33,612 nucleotides of DNA, from contig JAFLRM010000039.1 of assembly GCA_022511465.1 (NCBI GenBank), positions 1-33,612 on the forward strand, in the 5' to 3' direction. How positions within the stretch are numbered: position 1 is the stretch's first letter; each line of letters begins with the position of its first letter. The position numbers and the translations under genes are program-made. The DNA comes from Acetatifactor sp. (GTDB lineage Bacteria; Bacillota; Clostridia; Lachnospirales; Lachnospiraceae). Shown one piece after another: positions 25,018 through 33,612 of the stretch. The notes under the pieces were generated by a model. It was given only the letters and a program-made list of their open reading frames with translations, had not been told where the DNA came from and did no database searches.

Positions 25018-25848
25018 ATGAAAGTATATATATGTTTTCCGAATGCGAAGAATAAGGCTTTGACAATGAGCTATGACGACGGTAAGGTGGAGGATATCCG
25101 CCTTCTGGAGATATTCAATAAATATGGCATAAGAGGAACCTTTAATTTGAATTATGGCATTATGCTTCAGGATCAGGCGGGCCAGAAGCATCCCCGTCTC
25201 TCCAAGGAGCAGGTGAAGGAGCTGTACGCGGGACATGAGATTGCTACTCACAGTCTGACACATCCCACCATCGCCCGCTGCCCCCTCACAGAGGTAGCCG
25301 GGGAGATCCTGGAGGACCGGAAAGGTCTGGAGAAGTTGCTGGGAACGATTGTGAGAGGACACGCATACCCCAACGGCTCCTACAGCGAGGAGGTCAAGCA
25401 ATTGCTTCATCAGCTGGGTATTGCCTATGCGCGTACAATTAACTCGGTTGCAGATTATTCACTGCCCACCGATCCTATGGAGTGGAATCCGACCTGTCAT
25501 CACAACGATCCGGAACTGATGGAGAAGGCGAAGTTTTTTGCAGAGTTCAAGAAGAGTCAGTATCTGAAATTGATGTATGTGTGGGGGCACAGCTATGAGT
25601 TTGCGGAGAACGACAACTGGGAAGTGATCGAGGAGTTTTGTAAATACATGGGTGGCAGAGACGATATCTGGTACGCCACCAACATTGAGATCATCGACTA
25701 TATGACAGCAGCCCGAAGCCTGAGATTTTCGGCGGACAACGAGACGGTCTACAATCCCAGCGCGATCAGCGTATGGCTTCAGATTGACGGTTCGAAGTAT
25801 GTGGAGATTTCCGGGGGAACATTTGTAGATATCAATAGCCTGCTGTGA
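25018..25848 (+). CDS. Polysaccharide deacetylase (NodB-homology) family protein
   Basis: This 276-residue protein belongs to the carbohydrate esterase 4 group, metal-dependent enzymes that remove acetyl groups from sugars. The catalytic and metal motif is SYDDG (Asp20, Asp21), the metal-binding HxxxH is HSLTH (His78, His82), and RGHAYPNGSYS is the degenerate third motif. There is no signal peptide or membrane segment, so it looks cytosolic, unlike peptidoglycan deacetylases; its substrate is open. The ATG at 25018 has GGAG 5 bases upstream. A strong terminator follows. Confidence 0.85.
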   Translation: MKVYICFPNAKNKALTMSYDDGKVEDIRLLEIFNKYGIRGTFNLNYGIMLQDQAGQKHPRLSKEQVKELYAGHEIATHSLTHPTIARCPLTEVAGEILEDRKGLEKLLGTIVRGHAYPNGSYSEEVKQLLHQLGIAYARTINSVADYSLPTDPMEWNPTCHHNDPELMEKAKFFAEFKKSQYLKLMYVWGHSYEFAENDNWEVIEEFCKYMGGRDDIWYATNIEIIDYMTAARSLRFSADNETVYNPSAISVWLQIDGSKYVEISGGTFVDINSLL

Positions 25849-25862
25849 CAAAGAACGGATAG

Positions 25863-25914
25863 CCCCACCTGTGTGGCAGATGGAAGACTGCACAGGCGGG
25901 GTTTTGTACTTTTT
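25863..25914 (+). terminator. Intrinsic terminator directly in front of glpK
   Basis: CCCC-A-CCTGTG (25863-25873) pairs with CACAGG-C-GGGG (25891-25901), 17-base loop, then TTTTGTACTTTTT. It ends 17 bases before the glpK start, so it may end deacetylase transcripts or act as a regulated attenuator for glpK. Confidence 0.85.
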
Positions 25915-25916
25915 AA

Positions 25917-27428
<1,512 letters not shown>

Positions 27429-27445
27429 AGAAAAGGAGTGTTGCT

Positions 27446-28633
27446 ATGTTAGTTCAAAAATATAAGGATATGTTATCCGGCAGATCCGTGATCCGGCAGC
27501 TGGCAGAGTTTGCTGCCGCAAGAGGGCGGGAGATAGGTTATGAGAAGGTGTTTGACTACAGTCTGGGTAACCCTTCCGTGCCGGTGCCGCAGGATTTTAC
27601 TAATGAGATGGTGAAGATGCTCACATCACAAGACTCTGTGGAATTGCACGGTTACAGTCCCAATCTGGGCATTACGAGCGTCAGGGAAGCCATTGCGGCT
27701 TCCTTGGAGAAACGTTTTGGTCTGCCTTACCGCAAGGAGCATATTTTTATGGCGTCCGGTGCGGCAGGGGCGTTGGCTCATGCATTTCGTCTGGTGACGG
27801 AGCCGGGTGACGAGATTTTGACCTTTGCTCCCTTTTTTCCGGAGTACCATCCCTATGTAGACCTGACGGGGGCGGTACTGAAAGTGGTTCCGCCCGATAC
27901 AGAGAACTTTCAGATCAACTTTGAGGCGTTTGAGGAGATGCTGACAGAGAAGGTGATGGCGGTACTCATCAACACTCCCAACAATCCTTCCGGAGTAGTG
28001 TATTCTGCGGAGACGCTGCGAAAGATGGCGGACATTTTGAATCAAAAGTCCATACAATACGGACATGAAATTTATCTGATCTCGGACGAGCCTTATCGTG
28101 AGATCGTGTTTGAGGGAGTGGATGCGCCCTGTGTATCCCAATTTTATGATAACACTATCATGTGCTATTCTTTCTCAAAGTCCCTGTCCCTGCCGGGTGA
28201 GCGTATCGGCTATGTGGCGGTCAATCCGGCCTGCAAGGATGCAGAGATCATGGTGAACATGTGTGTGCAGATTTCCCGCGGTATCGGGCACAATTGTCCG
28301 CCCTCCATCATCCAGCTGGCGGTCTCCAAGGTGCTGGATCGGACATCTGATCTGAAGGTGTATGAAACCAACATGAACATACTGTATGAAGAGTTAATGG
28401 ATCTGGGCTTTACTTGTGTGAAGCCCGGTGGAACTTTCTATATTTTCCCAAAGGCATTGGAGGAGGATGCCAAGGTATTCTGTGAGAAAGCGCTGAAGTA
28501 TGACCTTGTGCTGGTGCCGGGAGATACTTTTGGCGCCCCCGGTTTTTTCCGTATGGCCTACTGTATTGACACGGAGAAGGTAAAGCGTTCTCTGCCGGCG
28601 CTTCGGAAATTTGTGCAGGAAACCTATCGATAG
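27446..28633 (+). CDS. PLP-dependent class I/II aminotransferase
   Basis: This 395-residue fold-type I enzyme uses pyridoxal phosphate. The PLP Lys is Lys245 in SFSKSLSLPGERIG. NTPNNPSG (about 176-183) and Asp214 in ISDEPYR complete the cofactor site. It resembles aspartate/aromatic-type aminotransferases of Clostridia; the exact amino acid is unknown. AAGGAG seven bases before the ATG at 27446 fixes the start. It follows glpK by 17 bases and precedes the patatin gene by 22, suggesting one transcript without an obvious shared pathway. Confidence 0.88.
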   Translation: MLVQKYKDMLSGRSVIRQLAEFAAARGREIGYEKVFDYSLGNPSVPVPQDFTNEMVKMLTSQDSVELHGYSPNLGITSVREAIAASLEKRFGLPYRKEHIFMASGAAGALAHAFRLVTEPGDEILTFAPFFPEYHPYVDLTGAVLKVVPPDTENFQINFEAFEEMLTEKVMAVLINTPNNPSGVVYSAETLRKMADILNQKSIQYGHEIYLISDEPYREIVFEGVDAPCVSQFYDNTIMCYSFSKSLSLPGERIGYVAVNPACKDAEIMVNMCVQISRGIGHNCPPSIIQLAVSKVLDRTSDLKVYETNMNILYEELMDLGFTCVKPGGTFYIFPKALEEDAKVFCEKALKYDLVLVPGDTFGAPGFFRMAYCIDTEKVKRSLPALRKFVQETYR

Positions 28634-28655
28634 AGGACGAAAAGAGGTGTGAGCA

Positions 28656-29561
28656 ATGTATCAGGCAGGGCTGGTTTTGGAAGGCGGCGGCATGAAAGGG
28701 ATTTATACCGCCGGTGTACTTGATTTTTTTATGGATAAAGGGATTTTATTTTCCAGCGTGTACGGAGTTTCAGCGGGAGCATGTCATATGTGCAGCTATC
28801 TGTCCGGGCAGCGGGGACGGGCACTGGATATCAGCATTGATTACCTGGATTCCAAACACTACTGCGGCGTGGAGAGCCTGGTGCTGACCGGTGATTTTTT
28901 CAATGCGGATATGTGTTATCATCTGATCCCGGAATATTTGTACCCTTACGATTATGAGGCGTTTCAGAGATATGAGGGAAAGGCGTACAGTGTGGTTACG
29001 GATATTGTGTCAGGAAGGCCTGCTTATCTGCGCATCCGGGACATGAAAGAAGATATCGATATGATCCGCGCATCAGCATCCCTGCCGCTGGTGGCCAGGA
29101 ATGTAAAGATTGGCGAAAAATACTATTTGGATGGAGGCATAAGTGATTCCATTCCATTGCAGAAATCTGTGGTGGACGGCAATGTAAAGAATGTGGTGAT
29201 CATGACCAAGGAGGTGGGCTTTGTGAGAAAGCCGACGTCACCTTCCCAGCTGGCACTCATAAAAGCGCGATATCACAAATATCCTAAAGTATATGAGTTG
29301 ATGGCGGAGCGTCACATCTCCTACAATGAGACACTGGCGTACATTGAAAAACAACAGTTGAACGGTCAGGCATTTGTCATCCGACCGAAAAAGAAGAATG
29401 ATGTAGGACGGATAGAGAAAGACACAGAGAAATTGAAAAAACTGTATGAGGAAGGTTATCAGGATGCCGCGGATCACTATGAGGAGTTGATGGCGTATTT
29501 GGAGCAAGGAAAGCCTCAAGTTGTGACGACTGAGGCTGCGGAAGCAGAACCGATTCCATAA
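28656..29561 (+). CDS. Patatin-like phospholipase
   Basis: This 301-residue protein is a predicted lipid acyl hydrolase acting at the inner face of the membrane. It has the full patatin catalytic set: oxyanion loop GGGMKG at 10-15, nucleophile Ser39 in GVSAG, and catalytic Asp159 in DGG. There is no signal peptide. It resembles the bacterial YjjU/RssA type proteins, whose natural substrates are mostly unknown. GAGGTG upstream supports the start. It lies between the aminotransferase and uppP genes on the same strand. Confidence 0.9.
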   Translation: MYQAGLVLEGGGMKGIYTAGVLDFFMDKGILFSSVYGVSAGACHMCSYLSGQRGRALDISIDYLDSKHYCGVESLVLTGDFFNADMCYHLIPEYLYPYDYEAFQRYEGKAYSVVTDIVSGRPAYLRIRDMKEDIDMIRASASLPLVARNVKIGEKYYLDGGISDSIPLQKSVVDGNVKNVVIMTKEVGFVRKPTSPSQLALIKARYHKYPKVYELMAERHISYNETLAYIEKQQLNGQAFVIRPKKKNDVGRIEKDTEKLKKLYEEGYQDAADHYEELMAYLEQGKPQVVTTEAAEAEPIP

Positions 29562-29590
29562 AATAAGAAAAATATAGGAAGAAGAGAGCA

Positions 29591-30442
29591 ATGGCAGAGA
29601 TTATCAAAGCGATTATTTACGGTATTGTGGAGGGCATCACGGAGTGGCTGCCCATCAGCAGCACCGGACACCTGATCTTGGTGGAGGAGCTGCTTCCTTT
29701 CGCAGGCACTAGCGAGAACTTTTTTGATATGTTTGACGTGGTCATCCAGCTGGGCGCCATTCTGGCAGTGGTAGTGCTGTTCTGGGATCAAATCTGGCCC
29801 TTTGCGCTGACTAAGAAAGAGAGGGCAGGGAAGAAGGGAGCAGCATCCCTGATCAAAATGGACATTATGAAGTTGTGGTTTCACATTCTGGTGTCCTGTG
29901 TGCCGGCGGCAGTGATCGGAGTTTTGTTAGATGATGTGTTTGATGCGTTATTTTATAATTATTTCTGTGTAGCATTGGCGTTGATCGTCTTTGGTGTGGC
30001 GTTTCTTGTGGTTGAGAACTGGAACAAGGGGCGCAGCCCCAAGATCACAGCGCTTGCGGATATTTCTTATCAGACGGCATTGCTCATCGGCGTGTTTCAG
30101 CTGATCGCGGCGATTTTTCCGGGGACATCCCGCTCCGGTGCCACTATTGTAGGTGCGCTTTTGATCGGCGTGTCCAGAACCGTTGCGGCGGAATACACGT
30201 TTTTCTTAGCGATTCCGGTAATGTTTGGGGCCAGTCTCTTAAAGGTAGTCAAGTTTGGTTTTGATTTTACGGGATTAGAGCTGGCGCTTTTGTTGATCGG
30301 CACGGTCGTGGCCTTTTTGGTGTCACTGTTTGTACTACGGTTTCTGATGGGATATATTAAGAAGCATGACTTTAAAGTGTTTGGATGGTATCGTATCGCG
30401 CTGGGGATCCTGGTGTTGGCCTACTCTGTGTGGGTGGCGTAA
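29591..30442 (+). CDS. uppP: Undecaprenyl-diphosphate phosphatase
   Basis: This polytopic membrane enzyme of the BacA type dephosphorylates undecaprenyl diphosphate, recycling the lipid carrier for cell-wall synthesis and giving bacitracin tolerance. It has 283 residues. Signature motifs are EGITEWLPISSTGHLIL near residue 14 and PGTSRSGATI in the second half. AGGAAG precedes the ATG. It lies 29 bases after the patatin gene and 50 bases before the oxidoreductase gene. Confidence 0.96.
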   Translation: MAEIIKAIIYGIVEGITEWLPISSTGHLILVEELLPFAGTSENFFDMFDVVIQLGAILAVVVLFWDQIWPFALTKKERAGKKGAASLIKMDIMKLWFHILVSCVPAAVIGVLLDDVFDALFYNYFCVALALIVFGVAFLVVENWNKGRSPKITALADISYQTALLIGVFQLIAAIFPGTSRSGATIVGALLIGVSRTVAAEYTFFLAIPVMFGASLLKVVKFGFDFTGLELALLLIGTVVAFLVSLFVLRFLMGYIKKHDFKVFGWYRIALGILVLAYSVWVA

Positions 30443-30492
30443 ACAGTGCGATTGGAAGCAGATGGCAGAAGCGAATAAGGAGGCACAACAGT

Positions 30493-31659
30493 ATGAGTAA
30501 GGCACAGGTTGGTGTGATCGGTGTGGGTAACATGGGAAGCAAGTATGCACAGTTGATCTCGGACGGAGAGATTGAAGGATTAGAGCTTGCGGCAGTGACC
30601 AGAGTACGGCCGGAATATCGGGAGAAGATACAGGCCGCATTGGATGGTGGCCTTAGGGTGTATGAATCAGCGGATGCATTGTTTACGGCAGTGGAGCAGG
30701 GAGAACTTTCCCTGGATGCGGTGGTGATTGCAACGCCGCATTATGCCCACGAGGAGCAAGCGGTGAGAGCCTTTAAAAATGGTTTGCATGTGCTCTGTGA
30801 CAAACCCGCCGGCGTGTACAGCAGACAGGCAAGACAGATTGGAGAGGCTCTTGCGAAATCGGACAAAAAGCTGGTGTATTCCATGGTGTTCAATCAGAGA
30901 ACAAACCCGGTGTACCGCCGTATGAAAGAACTGGTTGAGAGCGGCAGATATGGCCGGATCAAGCGTGTCAATTGGGTGGTAACGGACTGGTATCGCCCCG
31001 ATTTTTACTACACCTCCAGCAGTTGGAGAGCCACATGGGACAAAGACGGAGGTGGAATACTGCTCAACCAGTGCCCGCACAATCTGGATCTGCTCCAGTG
31101 GATCTGCGGTGTACCGTCCAGGGTACAGGCGTTTTGCCACGAGGGAAAATATCACCCTATTCAGGTGGAGGACGATATGACCGCCTATCTGGAGTGGGAG
31201 GACGGAGCTACAGGAGTATTTATGTCTTCCACCGGAGAGGCGGCGGGAGTCAATCGTTTTGAGATTTCTCTGGAGGATGCACTGCTCGTCTGTGAGGGAG
31301 GAGCGCTTCGCGTGTGCGAGGTAGCGGATGCGCTTGGGATGAAGGAGGAAGAGTACCGCAGAACCTCGACAGAGCCTTTCCCGAAGGTTAAAGGCACATG
31401 GCATACCGAGGAGTGCGGCAGGGAGGATGCTCCTTATCGCGTGATCCTGCAAGGCTATGCTGACGCCATCGCCGGAAAGGGCGAACCTGTTGCATGGGGT
31501 GAGGAGGGACGGTATAGTCTGTATCTGTCTAACGCCATCTATCTGTCCTCCTGGCAGAAAAAAATGGTGGAGTTGCCGACTCCCGATACCGAGGAAGAAT
31601 TGCGGTTTGAGAAGGCTTTTGAGGAGGGTTTACAAAAGAAAATAGAACAATATTCGTGA
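30493..31659 (+). CDS. Gfo/Idh/MocA-family oxidoreductase
   Basis: This 388-residue NAD(P)-dependent dehydrogenase probably acts on a sugar or cyclitol. The Rossmann motif is GVIGVGNMGSKY at the N-terminus, and the conserved Lys-Pro motif appears as CDKPAGVYS. The substrate-side region has GGGILLNQCPHNLDLLQW, where the His is the usual catalytic residue. AAGGAGG nine bases before the ATG at 30493 fixes the start. The substrate cannot be told from sequence or neighbours. No terminator is obvious before the next promoter. Confidence 0.9.
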   Translation: MSKAQVGVIGVGNMGSKYAQLISDGEIEGLELAAVTRVRPEYREKIQAALDGGLRVYESADALFTAVEQGELSLDAVVIATPHYAHEEQAVRAFKNGLHVLCDKPAGVYSRQARQIGEALAKSDKKLVYSMVFNQRTNPVYRRMKELVESGRYGRIKRVNWVVTDWYRPDFYYTSSSWRATWDKDGGGILLNQCPHNLDLLQWICGVPSRVQAFCHEGKYHPIQVEDDMTAYLEWEDGATGVFMSSTGEAAGVNRFEISLEDALLVCEGGALRVCEVADALGMKEEEYRRTSTEPFPKVKGTWHTEECGREDAPYRVILQGYADAIAGKGEPVAWGEEGRYSLYLSNAIYLSSWQKKMVELPTPDTEEELRFEKAFEEGLQKKIEQYS

Positions 31660-31676
31660 AAAATTACGGTTTTTAG

Positions 31677-31705
31677 TTGACATTTTGCGAAGAAAGGAAT
31701 AAACT
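31677..31705 (+). promoter_or_regulatory. Sigma-A type promoter of the basic-tailed protein gene
   Basis: TTGACA (31677-31682), exactly 17 bases, TAAACT (31700-31705). The transcript would begin near a small hairpin, CAAGT-ATAAA-ACTTG (31715-31729), and have a leader of about 63 bases. Confidence 0.7.
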
Positions 31706-31774
31706 AAGCAGTGTCAAGTATAAAACTTGTGAGGAGACAAAAGTTTATCTAGTAGAAAGAAGGGAGAAGTCATT

Positions 31775-32260
31775 ATGGCAGTATCTAAAAAGAAAGTAAC
31801 CGTTGCACCGGCAAAGGTAACTCCTGCAGCTGCACCGGCGGAAGCGCCCAAGGCAGCGACCACGACACCCTTGGTTAAGACAGAAGCTGTGAAAGAGACA
31901 GTAAAGAAAGAGGAATCTGTAAAGGCAGAGCCTGTAAAGAAAGAGGCCGCAAAGAAGGCACCTGCTAAGAAAGCGGCTGCAAAGAAGACAGTTGCAGCAA
32001 AGAAGGAGCCTGCAAAGAAGGCAGCTCCCGCAAAGAGAGGCAGAGTAGCGAAAGCAGATCTCAAGAGCGAAGTACATGTTCAGTTTAATGGAAAGGGATA
32101 TTCTCAGGACGATTTGGTTAAGATCGCAAAGGATGTATGGAAGTACGATCTGAAGCAGAAAGCTAGTGAGCTGAACAGTGTTGTGCTCTATGTGAAGCCT
32201 GAGGAGAGCGCTGTTTATTATGTAATGAACAAGGACTTCACCGGCAAGTTTGATATCTGA
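31775..32260 (+). CDS. Small protein with histone H1-like Lys/Ala/Pro tail (DUF6465-like)
   Basis: This is a 161-residue protein in two parts. Residues 1-90 are low-complexity Lys/Ala/Pro/Val repeats (PVKKEAAKKAPAKKAAAKK type), like the tails of histone H1 and some bacterial nucleoid proteins. Residues 95-161 form a compact domain (VHVQFNGKGYSQDDLVKIAKD, ending VMNKDFTGKFDI). From memory this matches a Lachnospiraceae family labelled DUF6465, but I am not certain. The tail suggests nucleic-acid binding; this is inference. A near-consensus promoter, AAGGGAG RBS and a terminator make it a well-expressed single gene. Confidence 0.8.
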   Translation: MAVSKKKVTVAPAKVTPAAAPAEAPKAATTTPLVKTEAVKETVKKEESVKAEPVKKEAAKKAPAKKAAAKKTVAAKKEPAKKAAPAKRGRVAKADLKSEVHVQFNGKGYSQDDLVKIAKDVWKYDLKQKASELNSVVLYVKPEESAVYYVMNKDFTGKFDI

Positions 32261-32318
32261 TCGTACTGATCTGATATTAAATGCGAGGGTAGGAAAATAG
32301 AATGTTTGGTGAGAATTA

Positions 32319-32356
32319 GGGCATGTTTGTGTGAAGACATAAATGTGTCCTTTTTT
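32319..32356 (+). terminator. Rho-independent terminator of the basic-tailed protein gene
   Basis: A 14-pair stem with several G-U pairs (32319-32332 with 32337-32350), GAAG loop, six T residues. Confidence 0.75.
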
Positions 32357-32381
32357 GTGTTGCCTAACTAGTGTTCCTGTA

Positions 32382-32660
32382 AAAGAATGAGGAAAGGGGC
32401 GGCCGACGGCGGGAGGCGCCTTTGTGCGTTAATGTTGCGGCTGTCGTTTCTCTAATGTGCCGGATTTTCTTTTGGGTAATTTGCGGGCCGCAAGCTGGGG
32501 CGCATCCATGCGCCTATCTTGCTAAAACGGACGTCGTGTCCGTTTTGCTCTGGATCTCAGACCGGCACATAAGAGAAACTGGCAGCCTCCACAATGCCGC
32601 ACAAAGACACCTCCCACCGTCGGCCTTGGTTTCCCCGTAATTTAAGGGGGAAGATTCTTT
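32382..32660. repeat. Large imperfect palindrome able to fold into a branched hairpin
   Basis: Two arms pair over their whole length: AAAGAAT (32382-32388 with 32654-32660), GGAAA (32391-32395 with 32630-32634), GGCCGACGG (32401-32409 with 32617-32625), GGGAGG (32411-32416 with 32610-32615), CTTTGTGCG (32420-32428 with 32598-32606), GGCTG (32439-32443 with 32583-32587), GTTTCTCT (32446-32453 with 32572-32579) and ATGTGCCGG (32455-32463 with 32562-32570). The apex holds three further hairpins: TTGCG/CGCAA (32481-32493), GGCGCA/TGCGCC (32499-32514) and AAAACGGAC/GTCCGTTTT (32524-32546). It is GC-richer than its surroundings and carries no convincing ORF. It may be a structured non-coding RNA or a non-autonomous mobile element; no target-site duplication was seen. 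Confidence 0.75.
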
Positions 32661-32701
32661 GTCTACGAATATTGAACCCAATGCTTTAGTGTTATGGGAT
32701 T

Positions 32702-32732
32702 GAGCAGGCAATCAAGCCACAGGAGCAGGCAA
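32702..32732. repeat. Direct repeat of GAGCAGGCAA
   Basis: GAGCAGGCAA occurs at 32702-32711 and 32723-32732, 21 bases start to start, close to two helical turns. It lies upstream of the broken lipoprotein gene and could be a regulator site or chance. Between here and 32828 I see only a 19-codon ORF (32770-32829) with a GGAGGGG RBS. Confidence 0.35.
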
Positions 32733-32828
32733 GGAGAAAGGATATTTTTGTTGTGATTGGAGGGGACATATGGTACAATTTCAATATTGCAGAGAGCGAC
32801 AAATTAAGAATTTGGAGGTGACGTCGTA

Positions 32829-33175
32829 GTGAAAAAGTATATAGCATTAGCATTGGTTTGTTAGGTTTGGTTGGTTGTGGTCGGTTAGAAGCGCTTTCCA
32901 TTCGCAAGATAGACGAAGCGGGAAAGAGTATTGCAGATACTGAATTTGAGGAATTAGATGTTGACTACACAACTAACGATGATGGGACATATACCTGTAG
33001 AGGCAACATTTACAAGTATAAGATTGACGTTTCCGGCATTGAAGGTGATTCGCAGGTTACATTTATTGTTTTAACAAATGATACAGAAATTAGCTTCGAG
33101 AATATCTCTTATAGTTTGAAAAAAGCGGAGATTAGCACAGGAGTACCAGAATTTGTAATATTAGGATGGTATTAA
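32829..33175 (+). pseudogene. Small lipoprotein gene with a frameshift in the signal peptide
   Basis: A GTG at 32829 with GGAGGTGA (32814-32821) seven bases upstream begins MKKYIALALVC and then hits TAG. The next frame continues LLGLVGCGRLEA, giving a perfect lipobox LVGC, and stays open to 33175. Adding one T in the T-run near 32857-32859 joins the two into a normal lipoprotein of about 115 residues. The mature part is acidic with beta-type segments (DGTYTCRGNIYKYKIDVSG) and I do not recognise the family. The break could be real decay or a sequencing error. Confidence 0.65.
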
Positions 33176-33243
33176 GGAAAGCTATCAGAATAGGGAGTAT
33201 GATAAAAAACTAAATAACTGTCACTTATATAGTGGCATAACAA

Positions 33244-33277
33244 GCGGTAGGACATTACAGTTTTACCGCAATTTTTT
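33244..33277 (+). terminator. Terminator behind the broken lipoprotein gene
   Basis: GCGGTA (33244-33249) pairs with TACCGC (33264-33269), 14-base loop, followed by AATTTTTT. Confidence 0.6.
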
Positions 33278-33299
33278 ATCCAAAACAGAAAGGAAAGCC

Positions 33300-33397
33300 A
33301 TGGAAAAGAAAGCAGATAATGAAACAGGCAGAGGGAAACATTTACCAAGAAGATAGGTAAGACCATTTATAAAGTTACTGTTCATTTTAGGTCTTGA
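33300..33397 (+). pseudogene. Frameshifted fragment resembling transposon protein TnpW
   Basis: An ATG at 33300 with AAAGGAAA upstream reads MEKKADNETGRGKHLP and stops at TAG 33354-33356. One base shift at about 33347 continues as KKIGKTIYKVTVHFRS to TGA 33395-33397. The phrase 'KIG-x-T-x-Y-x-V-x-VHF' is what I recall from small TnpW-type proteins carried by Clostridial conjugative elements, which normally run some 20 residues further. It is therefore frameshifted and truncated. The identification is from memory and moderate. Confidence 0.45.
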
Positions 33398-33426
33398 CAA
33401 ATGCTGTTTTCTAAAAATGTTAATAT
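33394..33426 (+). promoter_or_regulatory. Possible promoter of the last regulator gene
   Basis: Consensus TTGACA (33394-33399) and an extended -10 TGT-TAATAT (33418-33426), but the 21-base spacing is longer than optimal. Confidence 0.3.
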
Positions 33427-33497
33427 GCGTTGCTTGTGGCAACGGGCAGTTCTGCCTACAATAATGGTAACAACTAAAAGAAAGGAGGCCATCCCCA

Positions 33498-33612
33498 ATG
33501 CTCAACGAAAATATTAAAGCAATCAGAAAAACAAAAGGACTTTCACAGCAAGAGCTCGCTGTCAAGCTGAACGTGGTGCGACAAACAGTTTCTAAATGGG
33601 AGCAAGGATTGT
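33498..33612 (+). CDS. XRE-family HTH regulator, N-terminal part, cut by the window edge
   Basis: The first 38 codons are present, and the frame runs off the end of the window. They encode a Cro/C1-type helix-turn-helix: MLNENIKAIRKTKGL then SQQELAVKLNVVRQTVSKWE. AAAGGAGG (33481-33488) nine bases before the ATG fixes the start. The rest of the protein, and so its sensor half, is unseen. It follows mobile-element remnants, so it may be accessory. Confidence 0.88.
   Translation, partial: MLNENIKAIRKTKGLSQQELAVKLNVVRQTVSKWEQGL

Noticed and set aside
32382..32660. Reading the palindrome as a CRISPR, integron attC site or tRNA-like gene
   Set aside because: There are no regularly spaced repeats, no attC-type conserved ends and no cloverleaf with an acceptor stem.
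32422..32711. Short open frames on both strands within the palindromic element
   Set aside because: They follow the palindrome symmetry, lack RBSs and have no protein-like features.
32770..32829. 19-codon ORF with a good RBS before the broken lipoprotein gene
   Set aside because: Too short to support by sequence alone; it could be a leader peptide but nothing in its composition shows it.

Overview
The window looks like a chromosome segment of a Gram-positive, anaerobic member of the Clostridia, most likely Lachnospiraceae. This rests on gene order and protein style: a uvrC-hprK-ROK kinase-murB-rapZ-whiA-HPr-like cluster, an ammonium transporter fused to a PII domain, a Lys/Ala-tailed small protein of a kind I associate with Lachnospiraceae, strong AGGAGG-type ribosome binding sites and sigma-A type promoters. 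No rRNA, tRNA or CRISPR array is visible.

Layout. 1-3013 is accessory: a possible decayed gene on the minus strand, an XRE regulator, and an AAA ATPase with a nuclease-like C-terminal domain. 2991-5126 (minus strand) holds pyrG followed by a small unknown gene. 5400-7697 is ftsH with long low-complexity ends. 7803-16582 is a long plus-strand run: lipoprotein, uvrC, hprK, ROK sugar kinase, murB, rapZ, whiA, a Crh-like HPr protein and a diacylglycerol-kinase family gene. It links DNA repair, cell-wall precursor synthesis and carbon-catabolite signalling. Next come class II fructose-bisphosphate aldolase, a cyclophilin (minus strand) and a two-domain GNAT protein. The Amt-PII fusion (19616-21385) follows a structured leader. 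21679-24929 is a phospholipid operon (PAP2 protein, flippase-like membrane protein, phosphatidylserine synthase, phosphatidylserine decarboxylase) that should make phosphatidylethanolamine. 25018-31659 holds a polysaccharide deacetylase, glpK, an aminotransferase, a patatin, uppP and a Gfo/Idh/MocA oxidoreductase. A basic-tailed small protein follows at 31775-32260.

The right end (32357-33612) is accessory again. It holds a large GC-rich nearly palindromic element (about 32382-32660) that can fold into a branched hairpin, a lipoprotein gene broken by a one-base deletion in its signal peptide, a frameshifted tnpW-like fragment, and the first 38 codons of another XRE regulator cut by the window edge.

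The observations most worth following are the palindromic structured element, the HPr homologue with Glu at position 15 encoded beside hprK, the Amt-PII fusion with Met at the uridylylated-Tyr position together with its hairpin-rich leader, and the intrinsic terminator sitting directly in front of glpK.
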